44,771 bases of DNA. Origin: Mediterranea sp. (in: CFB group bacteria). Its GTDB lineage: Bacteria; Bacteroidota; Bacteroidia; Bacteroidales; Bacteroidaceae. The notes beneath the pieces were generated by a model. It worked only from the letters and a program-made list of their open reading frames with translations, did not search any database and was not told the origin of the DNA. The position numbers and the translations under genes were made by a program. Location: NCBI GenBank assembly GCA_031258135.1, contig JAIRNG010000004.1:1-44771 (forward strand), in the 5' to 3' direction. Shown piece after piece: positions 17,301 through 24,909 of this stretch. The stretch's first letter is position 1. Every line of letters begins with the position of its first letter.

Positions 17301-17875
17301 AGGTGGGTTATTACTTCAAGTCGAATAGAACGACCGGTTATCTTTTTGGTGCGGCGACGAATACGCTCGGCATTTCGGGATCGAACAAATGGGATGCGAG
17401 TGCGGAGGTCTGCCCGGCAGGCTACCGGCACGCCTCGCAGTTAGAGTTTATCAATTCGCTCTATTATGATGTGGCCGATATCCCAACCGCTAACGTTTCC
17501 CCTAGCGCCAGTGCTTCGCGGAAGAACTATGAGGCCGGCGCCTATGCCGACGGATGGTACGACCAGCTCTTACCGTCCCGGTCGGAAAACTACAAGAATG
17601 TCAGCGTTGGCAGTCAGCTGGGCTATGCAACGAAAGGCATACTGATTGTAAGTCATGACAACTATGCGTCGGTATTCTTTCCGGCCGCAGGGTGTATGAC
17701 GGGGTATGGCCAGTTGACGAATAACCAGTATGCGATGTACTTTACAAATAATTATAAAAATACCCATTGGGGACAAACAGGCGATTCTGATACATCCGGC
17801 CATATCGGAATGAACTGTACCGTGATTGGTACGACCTATGCCGCTCCGGTGCGCTGTGTGTATGTTGGTAATTAA
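14393..17875 (+). CDS. Very large fimbrial tip-like adhesin
   Basis: An 1160-residue lipoprotein: lipobox YLSC with Cys31, then TRA at 50-52. Residues about 40-325 form a fimbrillin-like domain. About 330-620 is rich in short Gly/Val/Ser strands with NGILVAGGG, YGGWKG and AVLDGFVVSGSGSAG, suggesting a right-handed beta-helix as in polymorphic outer-membrane repeat proteins. About 680-930 looks like immunoglobulin/BACON-type beta domains ending FFVRQGEEPDYV. The C-terminal part has CPAGYRHASQLEFI at about 1006 and ends PVRCVYV, the style of FISUMP domains in Bacteroidales surface proteins. It resembles tip components such as Mfa5 or FimE in placing a long adhesin after a fimbrillin. The exact ligand cannot be told. 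Confidence 0.78.
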   Translation: MNVKNIAGRLSLFNALVVTLVVSVFLIYLSCTDKLDNPADGNSYSMTFTTRAGETLAADLIPNMRLFTFDRSTKVFHNEVFDITRTTNKLTARVEAKTWDMVLVSSPSGFTLNAPRTAVSMENLPMYVYQPVVHKGRSTDAAELFFQNKLTPAITAGTTKDMDVQLNRVVAKVEIVVDKVTPNFNLSGDHRIQLHDVPSTISYAGKLLPGAANPDVLSEPLKAPVTLVQGSNGFLKASETITFIIPAHQGSDFLASKPADVVGKKMSITVDFERAGGGSRFTKTVEIDKVALCNRVLRVNVAVNDGVSFDTKILPWERVDITGSVGRGYQNWLYVKKGGIGSGLSWNDPLPDINTAIAKAKALIGIGKTVNGILVAGGGNSVYNEGLTVPADMKIYGGWKGESGTELAANDVTGPHTSAGRDLKSSKAHIASGSESVILSESGAVLDGFVVSGSGSAGAEGLVVVSHASAWINAVEIDNQTAIGSAHALSVSEGVGTNVLVAGNNKGVSVTGGGKLVNATIANNTAASVFSGTLLNTVYWGNQGTAATTGKINHCAFQGTVPAGTNYPVNDVNDLWFTASNVVPGPHFDLGSTSGLARYEAGTAKPTRSPMLRRGDKSLFDKNLPIKIADQYKKDINGNVRYHKAIDGKTEVVDIGCYENASHKGFQLRWSTENVYVSAKKGYSSQLPLLLPANEDPDINVEVSWTVSVKSRSLTDCTFDGAVVNGVATGSNTGSGSGVMVGTIQFTPSQDYTSKYERLLGVIAISTQLGVYLPNTELQVWQTAGVSLKWTHGYVGSFHRSGERGARFIHGYNSLGGDWSVRIFSGTEWIKIDDNGKNDGDDITDPAEGRTPSGGYYKEVDEAWGGVVTGNGSDIRFRVGMKSKNTTGKPRYGLIVISRKESISYFFVRQGEEPDYVYRPTDVRPTAGTRNASYVQKFSMYNLSDPYERKEEKGSNLGAGGGGFTKYPTQVGYYFKSNRTTGYLFGAATNTLGISGSNKWDASAEVCPAGYRHASQLEFINSLYYDVADIPTANVSPSASASRKNYEAGAYADGWYDQLLPSRSENYKNVSVGSQLGYATKGILIVSHDNYASVFFPAAGCMTGYGQLTNNQYAMYFTNNYKNTHWGQTGDSDTSGHIGMNCTVIGTTYAAPVRCVYVGN

Positions 17876-18033
17876 AGAAACATTTCCCGGTTTTCGGTTT
17901 CACATGATTTCCGGGGAGGAAAAGAGACTCTACTATATGTGAAACTTCTGTCCGCTAGGACAGATGGTTGTCGTGTTAGCATAGTGAGCATCCATGATGT
18001 GACATCACGATGTTTCCAAAGTTGTTTTGTTGC

Positions 18034-18076
18034 TCCCCGGGAGGGCCTGGCGTGGTTTTCTCCCGGGGATTTTTTT
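18034..18076 (+). terminator. Rho-independent terminator of the fimbrial operon
   Basis: TCCCCGGGAG (18034-18043) and CTCCCGGGGA (18060-18069) are exact complements, followed at once by seven T. It lies about 160 bp after the tip gene and is the best intrinsic terminator on this strand since the operon start. Confidence 0.85.
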
Positions 18077-18246
18077 GAAACATTCCCCATATGGGTCATG
18101 GTGGAACTCTTCCTGGGGAGAATTGAGGTCTATCCGGGTGAAGATGAAATGGAAGCCCTGGCAATGAATGTTTTAGGCGCTCTGAAAGGGGAACTTACGG
18201 TGAAGGAATATAAGTGATCCGGTCGTCTATCAACTGATAGACTGAC

Positions 18247-18337
18247 AATCGATCAGCTGATTGACTGATAATCGATCAGCTGATTGACTGATAATCGATC
18301 AGCTGATTGATTGATAATCGATCAGCTGATTGACGAT
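18247..18337. repeat. Four-copy 23-bp palindromic tandem repeat
   Basis: Units start at 18247, 18270, 18293 and 18316 with exact 23-bp period, each AATCGATCAGCTGATTGA plus 5 bases. A degenerate earlier copy is at about 18224-18246. Each unit carries the perfect palindrome ATCAGCTGAT. No spacers like those of CRISPR arrays are present. Confidence 0.9.
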
Positions 18338-18532
18338 TATCCTTTACTTTTGAATGGAATGGATTCCGGTGTATTATAAGTTAGAAGTTGTTTCTCCCGG
18401 CATCCCGCCACAGGCGGGCGCCGCCATTGTTCGCCCCGCCCAGGAGTTTCAGGAGTTTGGCGTATTGATCCGGGTTATCCTCCCGCAGGCCGGCGGGAAA
18501 CGCTGTGGGTTTCAGCGCAGGTTCCGTAACTT

Positions 18533-19582
18533 TCAACCCTCAGCTATCTCCCCGGCGATAGAGAGTTCCATCAGTTGCCTGACCTTTTCGGGCGGATAAC
18601 CCTGCCCCAGGAGGAACATCAGTTTGGTCACCGCCGCCTCCGTCGTACTGTCGTGTCCGCAGACAACCCCGGCCTCCAGTAGCTGGTAGCCGTTGCCGTA
18701 ACGTCTCATCTCCACGCTTCCGGCGCTGCACTGGGTGATGTTGACGATAACGACGCCTCTTTCGCCGGCCTCGCGCAGATGGCGGACGAACCATTCTTTC
18801 CGCGGTGCGTTGCCCGAACCGTATGTTTCGAGAACAACGGCTTTCAGCCCCTCGATGTCAAAAATGGCTTTGACGATGTTCTCTTCGATGCCGGGAAACA
18901 GCTTCAGGATAGCCACACGTGTGTCGAGCCGGTCGTGCGGCTTGAGCGTCGCGCCCTTTTTCCGGTGGAGGCGGATGCTCCGGTCATATTTGATGTGTAT
19001 GCCCACGGTTGCCAGCGGCGGGCAGTTGAACGAGCGGAAAGCGTTGAAGTTCTCGGCGTTCATTTTAGTGGTGCGGTTGCCTCGCATCAGGTGATTCTCG
19101 AAGAATATGCAGACTTCGGGAATCAGCGGGTCGCCGTTTTTGTCGCGGGCGGCGGCGATTTCGATGCCGGTCATCAGGTTTTCCTTGCCGTCCGTACGGA
19201 GTACGCCGATGGGTAGCTGCGAACCGGTCAGGATCACGGGCTTGCCCAGGTCCTCGAGCATGAAACTCAGGGCTGAGGCCGTGAAAGCCATGGTGTCCGT
19301 TCCGTGGAGAATGACGAATCCGTTATAATTGTCGTAGTTATCGCTGATGATCTTCACCAGCCGTCGCCATGCCCCCGGGTCCATGTCGGATGAGTCCATC
19401 GGCGGGTCGAACTGGAGGGAGTCTATGCGGAAAGCAAAGCGGCGCAACTCAGGCACGTGCTTCTGTAACTGCTCGAAGTTGAAACTTTCGAGGGCTCCCG
19501 TCCCGGGATTCTCGATCATGCCTATTGTTCCGCCGGTGTAGATGATCAGAACGGAAGTAGAACTTAGACTCATAGCTGTCAT
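18533..19582 (-). CDS. ansA: Type I L-asparaginase
   Basis: A cytosolic-type asparaginase hydrolysing L-asparagine to aspartate and ammonia, 349 residues, the length of type I enzymes. No signal peptide is present, which argues against the periplasmic type II form. TGGTIG at 16-21 supplies nucleophile T19; HGTDT at 93-97 supplies T95 and D96; the catalytic Lys is likely K173 in RGNRTTKM. A second in-frame ATG at 19573 gives a start four residues shorter, closer to the usual N-terminus; both remain possible. The gene is divergent from thrA with its own promoter. Aspartate is the thr pathway precursor, but shared regulation is not shown. The stop codon lies in a repeated GTTGAAAGTTAC motif. Confidence 0.94.
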   Translation of the reverse strand: MTAMSLSSTSVLIIYTGGTIGMIENPGTGALESFNFEQLQKHVPELRRFAFRIDSLQFDPPMDSSDMDPGAWRRLVKIISDNYDNYNGFVILHGTDTMAFTASALSFMLEDLGKPVILTGSQLPIGVLRTDGKENLMTGIEIAAARDKNGDPLIPEVCIFFENHLMRGNRTTKMNAENFNAFRSFNCPPLATVGIHIKYDRSIRLHRKKGATLKPHDRLDTRVAILKLFPGIEENIVKAIFDIEGLKAVVLETYGSGNAPRKEWFVRHLREAGERGVVIVNITQCSAGSVEMRRYGNGYQLLEAGVVCGHDSTTEAAVTKLMFLLGQGYPPEKVRQLMELSIAGEIAEG

Positions 19583-19599
19583 TTAGTGATTTCTCGACA

Positions 19600-19634
19600 C
19601 AAAGATAATGATATATTCCGTATGGGCTGTCAAA
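19600..19634 (-). promoter_or_regulatory. Promoter of asparaginase
   Basis: On the minus strand TTTG (19634-19631), a 23-bp spacer and TATCTTTG (19607-19600). The -7 box is exact; the spacer is long. Transcription would begin near 19593, leaving a leader of about 10-20 nt depending on which ATG is used. Confidence 0.6.
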
Positions 19635-19810
19635 AGGATACGTCAAACAGGCTTCATGTCTTTCTTTGGCGTGCGCCGGTTAACAAAATGTTCGTCCTGT
19701 CGCTTTTCATTGCAATTTCCCGGAGGAAAGTCACGAGTTGAAGATTTTATTACTACTTTTACGACATTTATCAGAAAAAGGAAAAGAAACTCAATTTCAA
19801 TGTATCAGGT

Positions 19811-22246
19811 ATGAAGGTAATGAAATTCGGTGGAACATCCGTAGGTTCCGCCGGCAGCGTTTTAAGCGTAAAGAAGATTGTAGAGTCGGTAAAAGAACCG
19901 GTAATTGTGGTCGTGTCCGCCCTGGGAGGCATCACCGATAAGCTGATCGACACGTCGAAGATGGCGGCCGCCGGCAATCCGGACTATGAAAATGAGTTTC
20001 GCGAGATCGTTTACCGCCATGTAGAGATGATCCGGGAGACAGTGCCGGCCGGCCGGGCGCAGGCGGCGCTGCAGAAACAGATCGGCGAACTGCTGAACGA
20101 ATTGAAAGACATATTCCAGGGCGTGTACCTCATCAAAGACCTGTCGCCCAAAACCGCCGATACGATCGTGAGCTACGGCGAACGCCTGTCGTCCGTCATC
20201 GTGGCCGAAGCCATTGAAAACGCCGTGTGGTTCGACGCGCGCAACTTTATCAAGACCGAAGGGAAATATTCAAAACACATCCTGGACACCGAACTGACCA
20301 ACACGCTGATCAGGGAAACCTTCAGGGAACTGCCTCAGGTATCCGTGCTGGGCGGATTTATCTCTTCCGACAAGGTGAGCGGCAATGTGACCAATCTCGG
20401 ACGGGGCGGGTCGGACTATACCGCCTCCGTTATCGCCGCAGCCCTGGACGCTTCCGTGTTGGAGATATGGACGGATGTGGATGGCTTTATGACCGCCGAC
20501 CCGAAAGTGATCTCAACGGCCTATACCATTGAAGAACTCAGTTATGTGGAAGCCATGGAGCTTTGTAACTTCGGCGCTAAGGTGGTCTATCCGCCTACGA
20601 TCTATCCGGTTTGCCACAAGCATATCCCTATCCGGATAAAGAATACGTTCAACCCCGAAGCCGGGGGAACGGTCATTATCCAACAGCACAGGAACGGCGA
20701 AGGTAAAGCCATCAAAGGGATATCTTCCATCAACGACACTTGCCTGATCACCGTACAGGGTCTGGGCATGGTAGGGGTGATCGGGGTGAACTACCGCATC
20801 TTCCGTACGCTGGCGAAAAGCGGAATCAGCGTGTTCCTCGTCTCCCAGGCCTCTTCGGAAAACAGCAGCTCCATCGGCGTACGCGACGCCGACGCCGACC
20901 TGGCTTGCCGGGTGCTGAACGAAGAGTTTGCCAAAGAGATCGAAATGGGAGAGATCACCGAGATATTTGCCGAAAAAGAGCTGGCCACCATCGCCGTCGT
21001 AGGCGAGAACATGAAACATACTCCGGGCATTGCCGGAAAACTGTTCGGCACGCTGGGACGTAACGGCATCAGTGTGATTGCGTGTGCGCAGGGCGCATCG
21101 GAAACCAATATCTCATTCGTCGTCGAGTCGAAGTTCCTGCGCAAATCGCTGAACGTTATTCACGATTCGTTCTTCCTGTCCGAATACCAGGTGCTGAACC
21201 TCTTTATCTGCGGCATCGGCACGGTAGGCGGGAGCCTTATCGAACAGATACGCAGTCAACGCCGGAAACTGATGGAAGAAAACGGATTGAAACTGAACGT
21301 CGTAGGCATTGCCGCCAGCCGGAAAGGGCTGTTCACCCGTGAAGGCATCCCTCTGGAAAACTACCGGGAGGAACTTTACGCCAAAGGCATGGACAGCAAC
21401 CCCCGCCTGCTGCGCGACGAGGTGATCGGCATGAACATCTTTAACTCCGTGTTTATCGATTGTACGGCCAGTCCGGAGATAGCCGGCCTGTATAAAGACC
21501 TGCTGCTGCACAACGTTTCGGTCGTTGCGGCCAACAAGATCGCCGCTTCATCCGGATATGAAGCCTACCGCGAACTGAAACAGACAGCCCGCCGCCGCGG
21601 GGTGAAATACCTGTTCGAGACGAACGTGGGCGCCGGACTGCCCATCATCAATACCATCAACGACCTGATCAACAGCGGCGACAAGATACTGAAAATCGAA
21701 GCCGTACTTACGGGAACGCTGAATTATATCTTTAATAAGCTCAGCTCGGACATACCGTTCAGTCGTACCATCAGGATGGCGCAGGAAGAGGGCTACTCCG
21801 AACCCGACCCGCGCGTTGACCTGAGCGGGAAGGATGTGACCCGCAAGTTAGTGATCCTGGCGCGTGAAGCCGGCTACCGACTGGAACAGGAAGACGTCGA
21901 GAAGAACCTCTTTATTCCCGCTTCGTTCTTTGAAGGAACGCTGGACGACTTCTGGAAACAGGTGCCGACGCTGGATGCCGACTTTGAAGCGCGCCGGAAG
22001 GTGCTGGAAAGCGAAAACAAACGCTGGCGCTTCGTAGCCAGGCTGGAAAACGGTAAAGGCTCCGTTGGGTTGCAGGAAGTAGACGCCGCCCATCCGTTCT
22101 ACGGACTGGAAGGCAGCAACAACATCATCCTGCTGACCACCGAACGCTATAAAGAATACCCCATGATGATTCAGGGATACGGCGCCGGAGCCAGCGTGAC
22201 GGCCGCCGGCGTATTTGCCGATATCATGAGTATTGCAAACGTATAA
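19811..22246 (+). CDS. thrA: Bifunctional aspartokinase / homoserine dehydrogenase
   Basis: A fused enzyme of 811 residues (E. coli ThrA has 820) for the first and third steps of the aspartate-to-threonine pathway. The aspartokinase part opens with KFGGTSVG (5-12) and contains GRGGSDYTA at about 197-205. Two ACT domains lie at about 310-450 and should sense threonine. The homoserine dehydrogenase part starts with a Rossmann motif CGIGTVGGS at about 467 and includes AANKIA at about 573 and GTLNYIFN at about 634. It is the first gene of thrA / apgM-like / thrC. Its upstream region has only a degenerate -7 box (TACTTTTA, 19754-19761) and an open frame whose TGA overlaps this ATG. Confidence 0.97.
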   Translation: MKVMKFGGTSVGSAGSVLSVKKIVESVKEPVIVVVSALGGITDKLIDTSKMAAAGNPDYENEFREIVYRHVEMIRETVPAGRAQAALQKQIGELLNELKDIFQGVYLIKDLSPKTADTIVSYGERLSSVIVAEAIENAVWFDARNFIKTEGKYSKHILDTELTNTLIRETFRELPQVSVLGGFISSDKVSGNVTNLGRGGSDYTASVIAAALDASVLEIWTDVDGFMTADPKVISTAYTIEELSYVEAMELCNFGAKVVYPPTIYPVCHKHIPIRIKNTFNPEAGGTVIIQQHRNGEGKAIKGISSINDTCLITVQGLGMVGVIGVNYRIFRTLAKSGISVFLVSQASSENSSSIGVRDADADLACRVLNEEFAKEIEMGEITEIFAEKELATIAVVGENMKHTPGIAGKLFGTLGRNGISVIACAQGASETNISFVVESKFLRKSLNVIHDSFFLSEYQVLNLFICGIGTVGGSLIEQIRSQRRKLMEENGLKLNVVGIAASRKGLFTREGIPLENYREELYAKGMDSNPRLLRDEVIGMNIFNSVFIDCTASPEIAGLYKDLLLHNVSVVAANKIAASSGYEAYRELKQTARRRGVKYLFETNVGAGLPIINTINDLINSGDKILKIEAVLTGTLNYIFNKLSSDIPFSRTIRMAQEEGYSEPDPRVDLSGKDVTRKLVILAREAGYRLEQEDVEKNLFIPASFFEGTLDDFWKQVPTLDADFEARRKVLESENKRWRFVARLENGKGSVGLQEVDAAHPFYGLEGSNNIILLTTERYKEYPMMIQGYGAGASVTAAGVFADIMSIANV

Positions 22247-22258
22247 AGAAGGGGGGAA

Positions 22259-22356
22259 GGAGTTAGAGGAGTTAAAGGAGTTAGAGGAGTTTCCTCTCCC
22301 CTTTACACTCTATCTCCTCTAACTCCTCTAACCCCTGTAACTCCTTTAACTCCTCT
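22259..22356. repeat. GGAGTTA-unit inverted repeat between thrA and the apgM-like gene
   Basis: Left arm 22259-22289 is three to four GGAGTTAGA/GGAGTTAAA units; right arm 22314-22356 holds the same units reverse-complemented, ending 3 bases before the apgM-like start. The mRNA would form a long hairpin next to the start codon, hiding the AGGAG motifs of the left arm. It could tune translation or mRNA stability inside the operon. Confidence 0.8.
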
Positions 22357-22359
22357 GAA

Positions 22360-23574
22360 ATGAAGTATATTATTATATTGGGAGACGGGATGGCCGACTG
22401 GCCGGTCGGATTTTTTCAGAACAAAACGCTTCTTCAGCATGCCGACATTCCATATATGGATATGCTGGCGCGAATGGGAAAGAACGGCCTGCTGGCAACC
22501 GTGCCCGATGGTTTTCATCCGGGCAGTGAAGTCGCCAACCTGGCCGTTCTGGGCTATGACCTCCCGAAAGTGTACGAAGGGCGCGGTCCGCTCGAAGCCG
22601 CCAGCATCGGGGTCGACCTGAAACCGGGCGAAATGGCCATGCGCTGTAACCTGATATGCATCGAGGGCGAAAACATCAGGAATCACTCTGCCGGACATAT
22701 CTCTTCCGGAGAAGCCGGCGAACTGATTCGCTTCCTCGACGAAAAGCTGGGCGGCGACAACGTGAAATTCTACGCCGGGGTATCCTACCGCCACTTGCTG
22801 GTCGTCAGAGGCGGTAATAAAAACCTGGATTGCACCCCTCCGCATGATGTTCCGTTAAAGCCTTTCCGTCCGCTGATGGTGAAAGCGCGCGAGCCCGGAG
22901 CGGAAGGAACGGCCCGGCTGATCAACGGGCTTATTCTGGAATCCCGGGAGCTCCTCAAGGACCATCCGGTCAACCGCAAACGCATAGCCCGGGGGAAAGA
23001 CCCGGCAAACAGCATCTGGCCCTGGTCGCCGGGCTATCGTCCGGCTATGGCTCCGCTTTCCGCAACTTACCCGCAGATAAAAAGTGGCGCGGTGATCTCG
23101 GCGGTCGATCTGATCAACGGCATCGGATACTATGCCGGACTTCGCCGTATCGACGTGGAAGGAGCGACCGGACTGTACGACACGAACTATGAGAATAAAG
23201 TGAACGCCGCTTTGGAAGCGTTGCGAACGGACGATTTCGTCTATCTGCACATCGAAGCCAGTGACGAAGCCGGTCATGAAGGAGATGCCATGCTCAAGCT
23301 AAAGACCATCGAGAACCTGGACAGCCGTGTCGTAGGCCCCATATACGAGGCCGTAAAAGAGTGGGACGAGCCGGTCGCTATAGCTGTATTGCCGGATCAT
23401 CCGACACCTTGCGAGATACGTACACATACCGGTGAACCTGTTCCTTTCCTGATCTGGTATCCCGGTATTGAAGCGGATGCCGTACAAACCTTTGATGAAG
23501 TTGCAGCCCGGAACGGAGCGTACGGACTTCTGAAAGAAGACGGATTTATGAAAGCGTTTGTAAATAGCGAATAA
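22360..23574 (+). CDS. ApgM-like phosphoglycerate-mutase-family protein, probable homoserine kinase analogue
   Basis: A 404-residue member of the alkaline-phosphatase superfamily, archaeal-type (ApgM) phosphoglycerate mutase branch. GDGMADW at 8-14 and the segment PGSEVANLAVLGYD at 54-67, with nucleophile S56, are the family active site; EASDEAGHEGD at about 299-309 and VLPDHPTP at about 343-350 supply metal ligands. It sits between thrA and thrC, and no thrB of the GHMP family is seen here. ApgM-like proteins in such operons have been proposed to act as an alternative homoserine kinase. I infer that role from context; a glycolytic mutase remains possible. It is followed by thrC with a 1-bp gap. 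Confidence 0.85.
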   Translation: MKYIIILGDGMADWPVGFFQNKTLLQHADIPYMDMLARMGKNGLLATVPDGFHPGSEVANLAVLGYDLPKVYEGRGPLEAASIGVDLKPGEMAMRCNLICIEGENIRNHSAGHISSGEAGELIRFLDEKLGGDNVKFYAGVSYRHLLVVRGGNKNLDCTPPHDVPLKPFRPLMVKAREPGAEGTARLINGLILESRELLKDHPVNRKRIARGKDPANSIWPWSPGYRPAMAPLSATYPQIKSGAVISAVDLINGIGYYAGLRRIDVEGATGLYDTNYENKVNAALEALRTDDFVYLHIEASDEAGHEGDAMLKLKTIENLDSRVVGPIYEAVKEWDEPVAIAVLPDHPTPCEIRTHTGEPVPFLIWYPGIEADAVQTFDEVAARNGAYGLLKEDGFMKAFVNSE

Positions 23575-23575
23575 T

Positions 23576-24892
23576 ATGCAATATTACAGTACCAACAAAC
23601 AAGTCCCGCCGGTCTCTCTGCAAGATGCGGTAATGAAGGGACTCGCCCCTGATAAGGGGCTGTTTATGCCCGAAGCGATCAACCCGTTGCCGAAGGAATT
23701 TTTTGACACGATAGAAACGCTCTCTTTTCAGGAAATAGCCTGTCGCGTGGCCGGCGCTTTCTTTGGTGAAGATGTTCCTGCCGGCACGCTGAAAGACATT
23801 GTTTATGACACCATGAGCTTTGACGCTCCACTAGTCTGGGTTACGGACCGTATCTGTTCGTTGGAACTCTTTCACGGGCCTACGCTGGCCTTTAAAGATG
23901 TGGGCGGACGTTTTATGGCCCGTTTGCTGGGCTATTTCATCCGCAAACAGGGACAAAAGAACGTGAACGTATTGGTGGCGACTTCGGGAGACACCGGAAG
24001 CGCGGTTGCCAATGGCTTCCTTGGGGTAGAGGGCATCCATGTATATGTGCTTTACCCCAAAGGAAAGGTTAGTGAGATACAGGAAAAGCAATTTACTACG
24101 TTAGGGCGGAACATAACGGCTCTTGAAGTGGACGGCGCTTTCGATGATTGCCAGGCTCTGGTCAAGTCCGCCTTTATGGATAAGGAACTGAATGAGCGCC
24201 TGCTCCTGACTTCGGCCAATTCGATCAACGTGGCCCGTTTCCTGCCGCAGGCTTTCTACTATTTCCATGCTTATGCGCAACTGAAGAGGTGGGGTAGGGC
24301 GGACCGGGTTGTGGTTTGTGTTCCGAGCGGTAACTTCGGTAACATAACGGCCGGATTGTTCGGTAAACGGATGGGATTGCCGATACGCCGTTTCATTGCG
24401 GCGAACAATAAGAACGATGTGTTCTGCCGGTACCTGCAGACCGGCGTGTACGATCCCCGTCCGTCCGTCACTACCATAGCCAACGCCATGGACGTAGGCG
24501 ATCCGAGCAACTTTGCCCGCATACTCGATCTCTATGGACATTCGCATGCGGCAATCGTTGCCGGCATCAGTGGGGCGACCTTTACCGATGAACAGATCAG
24601 TGAAACGGTGAGGAATGTATATACGGACACCGGCTATCTGCTCGACCCTCATGGCGCATGTGGCTATCGCGCCCTTGAAGAAGGACTCAGACCCGGAGAA
24701 ACCGGCGTGTTCCTGGAAACGGCGCACCCGGCCAAGTTCCTCGAAACGGTGGAAGGCATTATCGGAGATAAAGTGGAAATACCCGCCGGACTGAAAGCAT
24801 TTATGAAGGGTGAAAAGAAAAGCCTTCCGATGACGAAAGCATTTGAAGACTTTAAAAGATATCTGCTTGGTAAATTGAAAGTTGAAAGTTGA
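23576..24892 (+). CDS. thrC: Threonine synthase
   Basis: A PLP enzyme converting O-phosphohomoserine to threonine, 438 residues, of the long bacterial type. The N-terminal segment YYSTNKQVPPVSLQDAV is typical, GPTLAFKDVG at 101-110 gives the PLP lysine K107, ATSGDTGSA at about 136-144 binds the substrate phosphate region, and PSGNFGN at about 250-256 is the cofactor glycine loop. It closes the thr operon. The last codons (KLKVES) and the stop fall in the repeated sequence TTGAAAGTTGAAAGTTGA, so a short repeat appears to have supplied the C-terminus. Confidence 0.97.
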   Translation: MQYYSTNKQVPPVSLQDAVMKGLAPDKGLFMPEAINPLPKEFFDTIETLSFQEIACRVAGAFFGEDVPAGTLKDIVYDTMSFDAPLVWVTDRICSLELFHGPTLAFKDVGGRFMARLLGYFIRKQGQKNVNVLVATSGDTGSAVANGFLGVEGIHVYVLYPKGKVSEIQEKQFTTLGRNITALEVDGAFDDCQALVKSAFMDKELNERLLLTSANSINVARFLPQAFYYFHAYAQLKRWGRADRVVVCVPSGNFGNITAGLFGKRMGLPIRRFIAANNKNDVFCRYLQTGVYDPRPSVTTIANAMDVGDPSNFARILDLYGHSHAAIVAGISGATFTDEQISETVRNVYTDTGYLLDPHGACGYRALEEGLRPGETGVFLETAHPAKFLETVEGIIGDKVEIPAGLKAFMKGEKKSLPMTKAFEDFKRYLLGKLKVES

Positions 24893-24909
24893 AAATTACA
24901 AAACCTTTT

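Larger units (their letters stand above)
17876..18532. other. Gene-free stretch between the fimbrial operon and asparaginase
   Basis: It contains the fimbrial terminator (18034-18076), the 23-bp tandem repeat (18247-18337) and GC-rich small hairpins on the side of the asparaginase 3' end (CCCGCC-ACA-GGCGGG near 18405 and CCCGC/GCGGG near 18482-18497). A 92-codon open frame at 17939-18217 crosses the terminator and has no recognisable features, so it is not called. Confidence 0.6.

Noticed and set aside
17939..18217. 92-codon open frame after the tip gene
   Set aside because: It runs through the terminator stem-loop at 18034-18076 and has no recognisable domain or ribosome-binding context.
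18247..18337. Possible CRISPR array
   Set aside because: The 23-bp units abut without variable spacers; the same holds for the arrays at 3438, 25245 and 40663. No cas gene is present.
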